A stretch of 24,408 bases of DNA from JBLNBU01 sp050260215. GTDB taxonomy: Bacteria; Pseudomonadota; Alphaproteobacteria; Rhodospirillales; Magnetospirillaceae. A program made the translations under genes and the position numbers. How positions within the stretch are numbered: position 1 is the stretch's first letter; each line of letters opens with the position of its first letter. The notes beneath the pieces were generated by a model. That model was not told the origin of the DNA, searched no databases, and saw nothing but the letters and a program-made list of their open reading frames with translations. Below are positions 8,624 to 16,228 of the stretch, one piece after another. The stretch covers positions 1 to 24,408 of the forward strand of contig JBLNBU010000063.1 in NCBI GenBank assembly GCA_050260215.1, written 5' to 3'.

Positions 8624-10333
8624 GTGAAGCGGTTTTCGGTCGGTCGGCTGGCGGCGGTAATTGCGGTGGTGGCGGCGGCGTCGTGCACGCCGCATCCGTC
8701 GGACGAGCAGGCCGCCCGCAACGATCCGGTTCCCCAGGAAGGTGCTCTCGGCGCCTTCCTGGCCGGCCGCTTCGCCCAGGCCCACGGCGACACCCGCGCC
8801 GCCGCCGACTTCTATGCCGAGGCCCTGCGCCACGACCCCGAGAACACCGAGCTGTTGGGCCGCGCCTTCACCCTGCTGATCGCCGAGGGTCGGCTGGACG
8901 ACGCGGTGCCCCTGGCCGAGCGCCTGTTGTCCTTCGACGCCGATGCCGCTATGCCGGCCATGGCGCTGGGCGTGCGCGAGGCCCGCGACGGCCGTTTCGC
9001 CGCCGCCGAGAAGTATTTCGTCGGCCTGCCGAAGAAGGGGCTGAACGGTTTCCTCGGGCCCTTGCTCACCTCATGGGCGCGGGTCGGGCAGGGGCGCACC
9101 GACGCGGCGCTGGAAGCGCTGGCCCCGCTGGCCAACACCAGCGGCCTGGCCCCGGTCTATGAATTCCACGCCGGCCTGATCGACGACCTGGCCGGCCGCA
9201 CCGCCGACGCCGAGCAGCACTACCAGACGGCCCTGGCCGGCCAGGGCAGCCTGCGCGCCATCGAGGCCGCGGGCTCCTTGTTCCTGCGCACCGGCCGGCC
9301 CGACCGCGCCCGCGAGCTGTACGGCCGCTTCACCGCCCGGGGCACCGAGCGGCTGCTGCTGGACCCCGACCGCGCCCTGGCCGCCGGGCCCGGCGCCGCC
9401 CGTCCGGTGGATTCGCCGCGCGCCGGCCTGGCCGAGGCCCTGTTCGACACCGCCACCCTGATGCGCCAGGGCAATGCGCTGGACATGTCGCTGGTGTTCT
9501 CCCAGCTGGCGCTGGCGCTGGAACCCAAGGCCGAGCTGCCCCAGCTGCTGATCGGCGACGTGCTGGCCGCCCAGGGGCGCCTGGCCGAGTCCACCGCCCG
9601 CTACCGGGCCATCGACTCCGCCTCGCCGGCCTCGGCCTTCGCCCGCATGCGGGTGGCGGTCAACCTGGACGACGGCGGCGACACCAACGGCGCCGTGGCC
9701 GAGCTGAAGGCGGTGGCCGCCAGGCTGCCCACCGACACCGACGCGCTGATGACCATGGGCGACCTGCTGCGCCGCCACAAGCGCTTCGCCGAGGCCGCCG
9801 ACGCCTATGGCCAGGCGGTCGACCGCGTCGGCCCCAAGCCCGAGCCGCGCCAGTGGACCCTGTACTATGCGCGCGGCATCGCGCTCGAGCGCTCGGGCCA
9901 ATGGGGCAAGGCCGAGGGCGACTTCCTGAAGGCCCTCGAGCTGCGCCCCGACCAGCCGGACGTGCTGAACTACCTCGGCTACACCTGGGTCGACCAGGGG
10001 GTGAACCTGGAACGCGGCCGCAAGATGATCGAGCGCGCCGTCGAGCTGCGCCCCAACGACGGCGCCATCGTCGATTCGCTGGGCTGGGCGCTCTACCGCA
10101 TGGGCGAGTTCGCCAATGCGGTCAAGTTCCTGGAACGCGCCGTCGAGCTGAAGCCCGAGGATCCCACCATCAACGACCACCTGGGCGACGCCCTGTGGCA
10201 GGTCGGCCGTGCCGCCGAGGCCCGCTTCCAGTGGAATCGCGCCCTGACGCTCGAGCCCGATCCCGACCAGGTCGCCCCCATCCGCGCCAAGGTCGAGACC
10301 GGCATGCTGCCGGCCAAGCCGCTGGCCCAGTAG
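8624..10333 (+). CDS. TPR-repeat lipoprotein
   Basis: 569 residues from GTG 8624, chosen because GAGG lies about nine bases upstream, a signal peptide begins here, and the longer open frame overlaps ETF-QO. The N terminus KRFSVGRLAAVIAVVAAAS is followed by Cys in AAS-Cys, a relaxed lipobox, suggesting lipid anchoring. The rest is helical TPR array: for example GDTRAAADFYAEALRHDPEN near the start, and near the end GVNLERGRKMIERAVELRPN, GEFANAVKFLERAVELKPED and GRAAEARFQWNRALTLEPDP, each about 34 residues apart. Such proteins scaffold envelope complexes; no partner can be named. It lies between ETF-QO and ispE, in a probable operon with both (ispE starts 10 bases later). Confidence 0.85.
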   Translation: MKRFSVGRLAAVIAVVAAASCTPHPSDEQAARNDPVPQEGALGAFLAGRFAQAHGDTRAAADFYAEALRHDPENTELLGRAFTLLIAEGRLDDAVPLAERLLSFDADAAMPAMALGVREARDGRFAAAEKYFVGLPKKGLNGFLGPLLTSWARVGQGRTDAALEALAPLANTSGLAPVYEFHAGLIDDLAGRTADAEQHYQTALAGQGSLRAIEAAGSLFLRTGRPDRARELYGRFTARGTERLLLDPDRALAAGPGAARPVDSPRAGLAEALFDTATLMRQGNALDMSLVFSQLALALEPKAELPQLLIGDVLAAQGRLAESTARYRAIDSASPASAFARMRVAVNLDDGGDTNGAVAELKAVAARLPTDTDALMTMGDLLRRHKRFAEAADAYGQAVDRVGPKPEPRQWTLYYARGIALERSGQWGKAEGDFLKALELRPDQPDVLNYLGYTWVDQGVNLERGRKMIERAVELRPNDGAIVDSLGWALYRMGEFANAVKFLERAVELKPEDPTINDHLGDALWQVGRAAEARFQWNRALTLEPDPDQVAPIRAKVETGMLPAKPLAQ

Positions 10334-10343
10334 GACCGCGCCC

Positions 10344-11219
10344 ATGACCACCCAGCCCCAGACCGTCGTGGTCGAGGCCCCCGCCAAGGTCAACCTGTTC
10401 CTGCACGTGGTCGGCAAGCGCGAGGACGGCTATCATCTGCTCGACAGCCTGGTGTGCTTCGCCGGCGTCGGCGACACCCTCGAGATGTCGGACGCCTGCG
10501 GCCTGTCGCTGACCGTCGACGGGCCCACCGCCGGCCTGCTGCCGCCCGGCGAGGACAACATCGTGCTGCGCGTCGCCCGTCGCCTGGCCGAGCGCACCGG
10601 CCGCGCCGCCAACGCCGCCATCCGGCTGACCAAGCGCCTGCCGGTGGCCGCCGGCATCGGCGGCGGGTCGGCCGACGCCGCGGCCGTGCTCAAGGGGCTG
10701 GACCGCCTGTGGAACACCGCCCTGCCCGAGGACGAGATGCGCGCCCTGGCGCTGTCGATCGGTGCCGACGTGCCGGTATGCGTGCGCGGACGGGCCACCC
10801 ACATGGCCGGCGTCGGCGAGGTGCTGTCCGACACCCCCGCCCTGCCGCCCGCCTGGCTGGTGCTGGTCAATCCCATGGTGCCCCTGTCGACGCCCGCGGT
10901 GTTCAAGGCCCGTGCCGCCGGCTTCTCGGACCCGGCGCCGCTGGCCGAGGCGCCGGCCGACGCCCGCGCCCTGGCCCAGGCCCTGGAACTGCGCCGCAAC
11001 GACCTGACCGATCCGGCCATGGCCCTGGCCCCGGTGGTCGGCGAGGTGCTCGACGCCATTGCGCGGTCGCCTGGCCCCTGCCTGCTGGCCCGCATGTCCG
11101 GTTCCGGCGCCACCTGCTTCGGCCTCTACGCCGACGAGGCCGCCGCCCGCGCCGCCAGCACCGCCATCGCCAAGGCCCACCCCGCCTGGTGGACCGCCGC
11201 CGCCCCGCTGCTCGGCTGA
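10344..11219 (+). CDS. ispE: 4-diphosphocytidyl-2-C-methyl-D-erythritol kinase
   Basis: Cytosolic GHMP kinase that phosphorylates CDP-methylerythritol in the non-mevalonate isoprenoid pathway. It is 291 residues, normal for IspE. Signatures: APAKVNLFLHV (12-22, catalytic Lys15), DGYH (28-31), the ATP-binding glycine loop PVAAGIGGGSADAA (100-113), GADVP with Asp142 as likely base, and C-terminal MSGSGATCFGLY. AGGA is about nine bases before the ATG. It is the last protein gene of the ETF-QO/TPR series and is followed by tRNA-Gln 46 bases later. Confidence 0.96.
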   Translation: MTTQPQTVVVEAPAKVNLFLHVVGKREDGYHLLDSLVCFAGVGDTLEMSDACGLSLTVDGPTAGLLPPGEDNIVLRVARRLAERTGRAANAAIRLTKRLPVAAGIGGGSADAAAVLKGLDRLWNTALPEDEMRALALSIGADVPVCVRGRATHMAGVGEVLSDTPALPPAWLVLVNPMVPLSTPAVFKARAAGFSDPAPLAEAPADARALAQALELRRNDLTDPAMALAPVVGEVLDAIARSPGPCLLARMSGSGATCFGLYADEAAARAASTAIAKAHPAWWTAAAPLLG

Positions 11220-11265
11220 CGTTGAATCCGCCCGCCGCATCGATTATGGTGCCGGTCCGCATTGC

Positions 11266-11340
11266 TGGGGCGTAGCCAAGCGGTAAGGCAGCGGTTTTTG
11301 GTACCGCCATTCCCAGGTTCGAATCCTGGCGCCCCAGCCA
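11266..11340 (+). tRNA. tRNA-Gln (anticodon UUG), island insertion site
   Basis: A full cloverleaf: acceptor TGGGGCG paired with CGCCCCA, D-arm GCC..GGC, anticodon stem GCGGT/ACCGC with loop TTTTGGT (anticodon TTG), T-arm CCAGG-TTCGAAT-CCTGG, discriminator G and encoded CCA. The last 22 bases before the final A are repeated at 20111-20132, marking the integration target. The final A of CCA comes from the island side. Confidence 0.96.
11318..11339 (+). repeat. attL core (22-bp direct repeat in tRNA-Gln 3' end)
   Basis: Runs from the TTCGAAT loop through the acceptor 3' strand to the first two C of CCA. It is identical base for base to 20111-20132; identity stops on both sides (G versus C before, A versus C after). 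Confidence 0.92.
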
Positions 11341-11386
11341 ATTTTCCGACACAAGGAAATCCGCGCCTTTCGCCGCTCCGATCTGG

Positions 11387-11423
11387 GCGTGTGGACCAGG
11401 CGTGTGGACCAGTCCCGTGGACC
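11387..11423 (+). repeat. Left arm: three GTGGACC repeats with 13-bp period
   Basis: GTGGACC occurs at 11391, 11404 and 11417, exactly 13 bases apart. The first two share the longer GCGTGTGGACCAG. The cluster lies between the att core and the integrase start at 11440. The motif recurs with the same orientation and spacing at the right end. Probable integrase or directionality-factor binding sites; placement suggests integrase autoregulation. Confidence 0.7.
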
Positions 11424-11439
11424 TGCCACGGAGACTCCG

Positions 11440-13134
11440 ATGTCGGTTGCCCAGCACATCACCCGTCGCGGCGGCATCTACCGCTTGCGCTGCCGCGTGC
11501 CCTCTGATTTGGTCGCAGTAGTCGGGCGGAGCGAGATCCAGCGCACCCTTGCCACCGCCTGTCCGAAGGAAGCCAAGAGGCGTGCCCACCGGCTGTACGG
11601 CCAGGTGCTGGCAGCATTCGAGGGGCTGAGGGGGATGGCGGACACGAAGGAAGAATGGCTCGCCAGGCTTGCGACTCTGAGCGTCAGCAAGAGGGATGAG
11701 GTCATCGGGGAACTCTACGACCTCGCTGAGGTCAGCGCCCAGCACCTGAAGCAAGAGAGGATCCGGCGGGAGAGGGCTGAGGCGGTATCCCGTGAGGCGG
11801 TAAAGCAATGCGGCATCCTGATGGGGAGGCTGGCCGAGACAGTTGCGCCGGACAAGTTGGCTGAGACCACCCGGCTGCGGGATGCAGCGCAGGACCTCAT
11901 GCAGCGACACGACGAGTTGAAGGACAAAGCCGTCATTGGAGATGGTGAGGCAATCATCGCGGCGTTGAGCCGGCAGATCGGCCTGCCCATCCGAAGCGCC
12001 ACCACCCCAACCGCGACGAAGTTCCTTGCCGACATCTACACCAAGGAACGGCGACTGGCGGACGACAGCCACCGTCACATCGTCAACTTCATCACCCTGT
12101 TCGCTCGGATCACCGGCGACAAGCGCTTGGCCGATTACACGCGGACGGATGTCCTTGAATACGTGCGGACGCTCGAACGGCTGAGCCGTTCGACGGGCAA
12201 GTCCCCCGAGGATAAGACCGCTACCGTGGAGCGTCTGCTGGAAAAGTCGGAAGGCAAGCCGACGATGAACGCAACGACCATCGGCAAGCACGTCCAGCAC
12301 GTCAAAAGTTTCTTCAATACAGCGCGGCGCCACCTCAACTTCACCACCAGCGACGCCATCGACGAGATGTTCGATGACATCGACGTGAGCGATTTCGTGC
12401 CATCGGCCCAGAAGCGGAAGTCGTGGCCCATCGACAAGCTGAACGCCCTGTTCACAACGCCCATCTGGCAGGGAACCAGCAGCGGGCCGGACGATTTCAC
12501 CAAGCGGCACAAGGAAGGCGACCACGTCTACCGCGACGCCTATTGGTGGCTACCGGTGGCTGCGCTCTGGACCGGCGCCCGATTGGAAGAACTGGCCCAA
12601 CTGCACCACGAGGATCTTGCCACCACGCCCGACGGCGTTTCCTACATTCACATCCACGGCGAGGGGATCCGGCGCGTCAAGACGAGCAACAGCGTCCGCA
12701 AGGTGCCTGTTCATTCGGCGTTGGTGCGGTTCGGCTTTCTCGGCCTGTTCGACTCGGACCAGGCCGGGCGCCGCATCTGGCCAGAGCTGAAGCCGGCGGG
12801 CCGGATGAAGAAGCTCGGCGATACCTACAGCACCCACTTCACCGACTACCGCCGGAACTGCGAGCTGTACGAACCGCTGATGGACTTCCACAGCCTGCGG
12901 CGCACCTTCATCACCTGCATGCGGACGCGGGCCAAGGTGGATCCCCTGACCGTCGCCGCCATCGCCGGCCACGACGAAGAACTGCCCATCTTCGAGCGGG
13001 CAGCGCAGACGGACGGATACACCGATTACGGCGTCACCTCCCTTGCCGAGCAGATGGAGAGGCTGGATTACGCCGCCTACGGCCTCAATCTTGGCCTCAT
13101 CGTCAAGGAGCAGGTGCGCCGCCGCCCAAGGTAG
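11440..13134 (+). CDS. Tyrosine recombinase / island integrase
   Basis: Catalyses site-specific integration and excision at tRNA-Gln. It is 564 residues from ATG 11440, which has GGAG six bases upstream; a longer frame from GTG 11389 would start inside the arm repeats. The N-terminal ITRRGGIYRLRCRVPSDLV resembles the strand-rich arm-binding head seen in DUF6538-type integrases; a helical core-binding domain follows. Catalytic residues: Arg381 (TGARLEEL), Lys in the VRKVPVH region, His484-x-x-Arg487 (HSLRR), His511 (IAGH), and a Tyr nucleophile at Tyr527 or Tyr530 (DGYTDYG). The box from the second His to Tyr is longer than the standard one. It lies next to attL, the usual place for such an integrase. 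Confidence 0.92.
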   Translation: MSVAQHITRRGGIYRLRCRVPSDLVAVVGRSEIQRTLATACPKEAKRRAHRLYGQVLAAFEGLRGMADTKEEWLARLATLSVSKRDEVIGELYDLAEVSAQHLKQERIRRERAEAVSREAVKQCGILMGRLAETVAPDKLAETTRLRDAAQDLMQRHDELKDKAVIGDGEAIIAALSRQIGLPIRSATTPTATKFLADIYTKERRLADDSHRHIVNFITLFARITGDKRLADYTRTDVLEYVRTLERLSRSTGKSPEDKTATVERLLEKSEGKPTMNATTIGKHVQHVKSFFNTARRHLNFTTSDAIDEMFDDIDVSDFVPSAQKRKSWPIDKLNALFTTPIWQGTSSGPDDFTKRHKEGDHVYRDAYWWLPVAALWTGARLEELAQLHHEDLATTPDGVSYIHIHGEGIRRVKTSNSVRKVPVHSALVRFGFLGLFDSDQAGRRIWPELKPAGRMKKLGDTYSTHFTDYRRNCELYEPLMDFHSLRRTFITCMRTRAKVDPLTVAAIAGHDEELPIFERAAQTDGYTDYGVTSLAEQMERLDYAAYGLNLGLIVKEQVRRRPR

Positions 13135-13135
13135 G

Positions 13136-13155
13136 GGCCGGGGTTGCCCCCGGCC
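13136..13155. terminator. Hairpin between convergent int and ATPase genes
   Basis: GGCCGGGG (13136-13143) pairs perfectly with CCCCGGCC (13148-13155) around loop TTGC, starting one base after the integrase stop. It is placed to stop transcription from both convergent genes. No T-run follows. Confidence 0.55.
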
Positions 13156-13183
13156 ACTCAACAAGGATCCCGTTCTTGGCCGC

Positions 13184-14452
13184 TCATGCCGCTTCTGCCA
13201 GCCCATGGACGGCCCCTGTCGCCGGAGGCTTCATGACTTCGAGGACGAAGCCGGCCATCGCGGCGTTCCGAATGCCGCGCACATCCGAGATCAATTCGCG
13301 CTTGGTCGGTCGCCGTCCGAGCCGCTCCTGCAAGGCTTCGGCCTTTACCACCACCTTTTCCAGGTCGGTGAGGCGGTAGCCATCCAGCAGGCGGCGGGCG
13401 TCGGCGAGGTGCAGCGCCGCCACGCGCACTGCCCAGCCGACATCCTCGGCGTCGATCACCGGGTCAGCCTTGCCGAGCAGGATGTGGTAGACCAGAGCGT
13501 ACTTGAACGTCCGCCACATCACTCGGCGGAAGAAGCTGCCAGGCATCTCCCGATTTTGCTGGTAGTAGTCGCGGAAGGCATCCGAGAAGGCTACCTCGCC
13601 CTCGGCGCCCACGATGTATTCCGGATGCAACGGCAGGGCTGCGATGGCATCCCAGGCCGCCCGAACCGGGGCGAGGTTGCCGGCTTCCTCGATCCGGTAG
13701 ATGGGGAAGCGATCGGGCGTGCGGGCGGGATCCGCCTCGCCCACGATGAAGCCGAACCGCTGCATGAAGCCATCCAGCATGGATTCCGCCGACACATTGT
13801 CGAGGAACGTCTCAGCGACGGTGGTGCCGAGGATCACGAGTGCCGGGTCGTCGATCTCGATGCTCCCCTTGACGGTTCGCCGTGCTAGCGGCCGTCCATC
13901 GTGCAGCCTGAGCAGGTATTCCCGGAGCTCCTCGCAATAGGTCTGCGTCTCGATGCGCTTCAGCATCTGCGCCCATTCGTCCTGGAACCAGGCAGCCCGG
14001 TTGTTCTCGGCCAGGGCCTCCACGAACTTCGCTGCCGAAGTGGTCTCGGGGAAGAGCCGCAGCGGCATGATCCGCTCGATGACCGACACGGTCTTGGTCT
14101 TGCCGGCGCCGCTCGGCGCCAGCAGCACCGACCACAGGTCGGGCTGAACCCGGCTTCCCGCCACCCTGGCCTCGACTCCCTTGTCCAGCAGGTAGGCGGC
14201 GAGCGAGTGGAGGATGAGGAAGGCGGGCAGTTCGAGGGGGAAGTCGGTGGTCCGTTCGAACAGATCCACCGTCTTGTCCAGTAGCGAGCCGGGCGGGATG
14301 ATGAGGTCGCCCCGCCAGGTGCGCCGGCTCTGCTTGGTGGCAAGGATCCCGCGCAGGGCGTCCAATCGCTCGCCATCGAGGCGGCCGGCCTCGATCAAGG
14401 CGAACAGGTCCAACTGGCGGGTATCCACGGGCTTGACGGACTTCTTCGGCAT
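13184..14452 (-). CDS. P-loop ATPase, DUF3987-like
   Basis: A 422-residue predicted cytosolic ATPase. Walker A is APSGAGKT (112-119); the acidic pair in FQDEW (Asp158-Glu159) is a likely Walker B. The overall plan (hydrophobic helix, LWSVLLAPSGAGKTK, a long helical C-terminal part with a winged-helix-like end GRRPTKRELISDVRG) resembles DUF3987 proteins, which occur in plasmids, phages and islands, often fused to or beside primases. No primase domain is present here. A role in replicating or maintaining the excised element is plausible but unproven. GGGGGA lies five bases before the ATG. It diverges from the relaxase gene across 366 bases. Confidence 0.65.
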   Translation of the reverse strand: MPKKSVKPVDTRQLDLFALIEAGRLDGERLDALRGILATKQSRRTWRGDLIIPPGSLLDKTVDLFERTTDFPLELPAFLILHSLAAYLLDKGVEARVAGSRVQPDLWSVLLAPSGAGKTKTVSVIERIMPLRLFPETTSAAKFVEALAENNRAAWFQDEWAQMLKRIETQTYCEELREYLLRLHDGRPLARRTVKGSIEIDDPALVILGTTVAETFLDNVSAESMLDGFMQRFGFIVGEADPARTPDRFPIYRIEEAGNLAPVRAAWDAIAALPLHPEYIVGAEGEVAFSDAFRDYYQQNREMPGSFFRRVMWRTFKYALVYHILLGKADPVIDAEDVGWAVRVAALHLADARRLLDGYRLTDLEKVVVKAEALQERLGRRPTKRELISDVRGIRNAAMAGFVLEVMKPPATGAVHGLAEAA

Positions 14453-14663
14453 AGGCTTCCCCCATCCTGGGTGCGGGCGGAATTGCCCGCTGACGTCGAC
14501 CTAGGCCCCTGTCAGCGCCTGCCCACCCCCTCGGCGTATTTTTTTCGAGGCCCCTGGTGTCAGCGTCGGCGGAACCGCAGAGACATCAACGGATCCGCTG
14601 GTCTGGCGGGAGATCCGGGCCGTCAGCAGAGCGTCAGCAACCCGCCAGCAGGGGCGGCTTCGA

Positions 14664-14681
14664 TCATGACACGGGTCATGA
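14664..14681. repeat. Perfect inverted repeat TCATGAC/GTCATGA
   Basis: Seven-bp arms with spacer ACGG, 138 bases before the relaxase start. Size and symmetry fit a dimeric repressor operator; the regulator is unknown. Confidence 0.4.
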
Positions 14682-14711
14682 CCGGGCAGGGATCCGGGGG
14701 GTGCGCCCCGG

Positions 14712-14751
14712 CCTACGGTCGGCTTTCGCTTGCGAAACCCGACGGCGTAGG
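14712..14751. other. Candidate oriT hairpin upstream of relaxase
   Basis: Nested pairing: CCTACG (14712-14717) with CGTAGG (14746-14751), GTCGG with CCGAC, and TTTCGC with GCGAAA around a TT centre; 17 base pairs with one GG bulge and one C-C mismatch. It lies 68 bases before the relaxase ATG, where mob elements often carry oriT. GTGCGCCCC directly before it (14701-14709) recalls the nick-region motif GTGCGCCCT of IncQ-type oriTs, but its orientation relative to the hairpin differs, so the nick site is not assigned. Confidence 0.4.
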
Positions 14752-14818
14752 TGCCGCTGGTCTTGACCGGCGTGCCGTTCGCCCGATGTCGACGGCGGAC
14801 GATTTGGGGGAGGTCGGC

Positions 14819-16213
14819 ATGGACACCGAAAGCAACGCGCCCTTTTGCATCCTGCGGCACGGGCGGAAGTCGCACACCTGGGGTGAATTGCGGCAGGCCG
14901 CCGCGCATACGATGCGCGACGCCCCGTGGCTGGGGCAGAACATCGACGCCGAGCGCAGCGCGGCCAACCTAGTGCTGGCCGGCACGGGCGACGTGGTGGA
15001 GGACGTGCGGGCGCGCCTGGCCGCCGTCGGCCTGGATCCGAAGCCCGGTCAAGTCGTCGCCCGCGAACTGCTGCTGACCGCAGGTAGCGAATACTTCGCC
15101 GCCGATGGCCACAGCGGACGGGATGGGAATTTCGCTCCGGACCGGCTGGCGGCATGGCAGGCGGAATCCCTCGCCTTCCTTCGAGAGGAATTCGGCGCCA
15201 ACCTTTGCACGGTGGTCCTCCATATGGATGAAGCCGTGCCGCACCTCCACGCCTGGGCGGCCACTGCCGTCAAGGTCGAGAAGAAGGCGCGAGGGCGGCC
15301 CCGCAAGGACGGCACCCGCCCGGCCCCGGTCATCGGCTGGACTCTGAACCATGACAAGGTGATGGGGACCGGCAAGTCGGCCTTCAGCGCGCGCCAGGAC
15401 CGCTACGCCGCCGCCATGGCGGCGCTGGGCCTGAGACGTGGCGTGCGCCAGAGCCGCGCCCATCACCAGCCGATCCGCCAGTTCTATGCCGAGCTGCCGG
15501 CCAAGCTAGCCGCTGTCGAGGCCGAGCGCCAAGCCGCGCGCGATCTCAGGCTGCAGGCCGAACAGGACGCCATACGAGCGGCGATTCTGCGCCAAGCAGG
15601 TGAAGAGGCTAGTCGCCGGGCGCGCCAGGGGCAGGCCGAGGCCGAGCAGTCGCGGCGGATCGCCCTGGACCGCCAGCGAGAGGCCGACGAAGCCCTCGGC
15701 CGAGCGCGCCAGGCCGAGCATAATCAGCGCGCCCTTCTGGCAGCAGTCGAGAATGACAAGTGGGTGCTGGCCGATGACACGGCGCAGTTGGAAGCCTTCC
15801 TGGAACGCCTGGGCCAAGCAGCTCCCTTCAGGGAATACCGCGCTGATTCCCTGGCAGTCGCCAACCTGCGCCAGGGCAAAGGGGACGAATGGGCTCCCTA
15901 TGCTAAGGCGTTGGAGGCCTACGCCGACGAGCTCAAGCGTTACGGCACCTGCCGGGAGGCGATAACCCGCCGGGCGGATCGGCCGCTACGGTTCCTGCTC
16001 GAGGCCGGTGCTCAGGCGCTCGGCCACGCCTCCCTCGTCCGCAATCCGTCACGGGTGGTCACCGACGGGATCCAGGCCTGGCTGCGCCTGACCGGCGGCG
16101 AGGACCTGGTGCGGATCCATCGCACAGTCCTCGGCTGGCTGCGTGAGGTGTGGGCTACCGTCGCCGAAGCAGTTATCGAGCCGAGGCATCGGGGTAGGGA
16201 TTGGGAACGGTGA
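14819..16213 (+). CDS. MobV/Pre-type relaxase
   Basis: Nicks oriT and pilots the strand during conjugative mobilization, using another element's secretion system. It is 464 residues from ATG 14819, preceded by GGGGGAGG six bases away; an upstream ATG at 14786 lacks such a site. MobV motifs: an N-terminal AAAHTMRD followed by NIDAERSAAN (28-50), where His30 matches the nucleophile His of MobM; LLLTAGSEYF (84-93); and the metal-binding HMDEAVPHLHAW (135-146). Residues about 222-320 are a charged Ala/Glu/Arg/Gln coiled coil; the C-terminal 140 residues are unassigned. It converges on the zinc-ribbon nuclease gene with 15 bases between stops and no hairpin. Confidence 0.88.
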   Translation: MDTESNAPFCILRHGRKSHTWGELRQAAAHTMRDAPWLGQNIDAERSAANLVLAGTGDVVEDVRARLAAVGLDPKPGQVVARELLLTAGSEYFAADGHSGRDGNFAPDRLAAWQAESLAFLREEFGANLCTVVLHMDEAVPHLHAWAATAVKVEKKARGRPRKDGTRPAPVIGWTLNHDKVMGTGKSAFSARQDRYAAAMAALGLRRGVRQSRAHHQPIRQFYAELPAKLAAVEAERQAARDLRLQAEQDAIRAAILRQAGEEASRRARQGQAEAEQSRRIALDRQREADEALGRARQAEHNQRALLAAVENDKWVLADDTAQLEAFLERLGQAAPFREYRADSLAVANLRQGKGDEWAPYAKALEAYADELKRYGTCREAITRRADRPLRFLLEAGAQALGHASLVRNPSRVVTDGIQAWLRLTGGEDLVRIHRTVLGWLREVWATVAEAVIEPRHRGRDWER

Positions 16214-16228
16214 TTATTGCGCGTGAGA

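Larger units (their letters stand above)
14453..14818. promoter_or_regulatory. Divergent control region of ATPase and relaxase genes
   Basis: This 366-base gap should hold both promoters. It contains: AGGCCCCTG followed at once or after GT by TCAGCG (14503-14516 and 14548-14565); further GTCAGC copies near 14625 and 14634; CCTCG/CGAGG arms (14529-14533, 14546-14550) around an unusually AT-rich stretch with a run of T; a perfect 7-bp inverted repeat at 14664-14681; and a long hairpin at 14712-14751. No open frame here looks coding. Repeats so close to a mob gene suggest oriT and operator sites. Confidence 0.5.
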
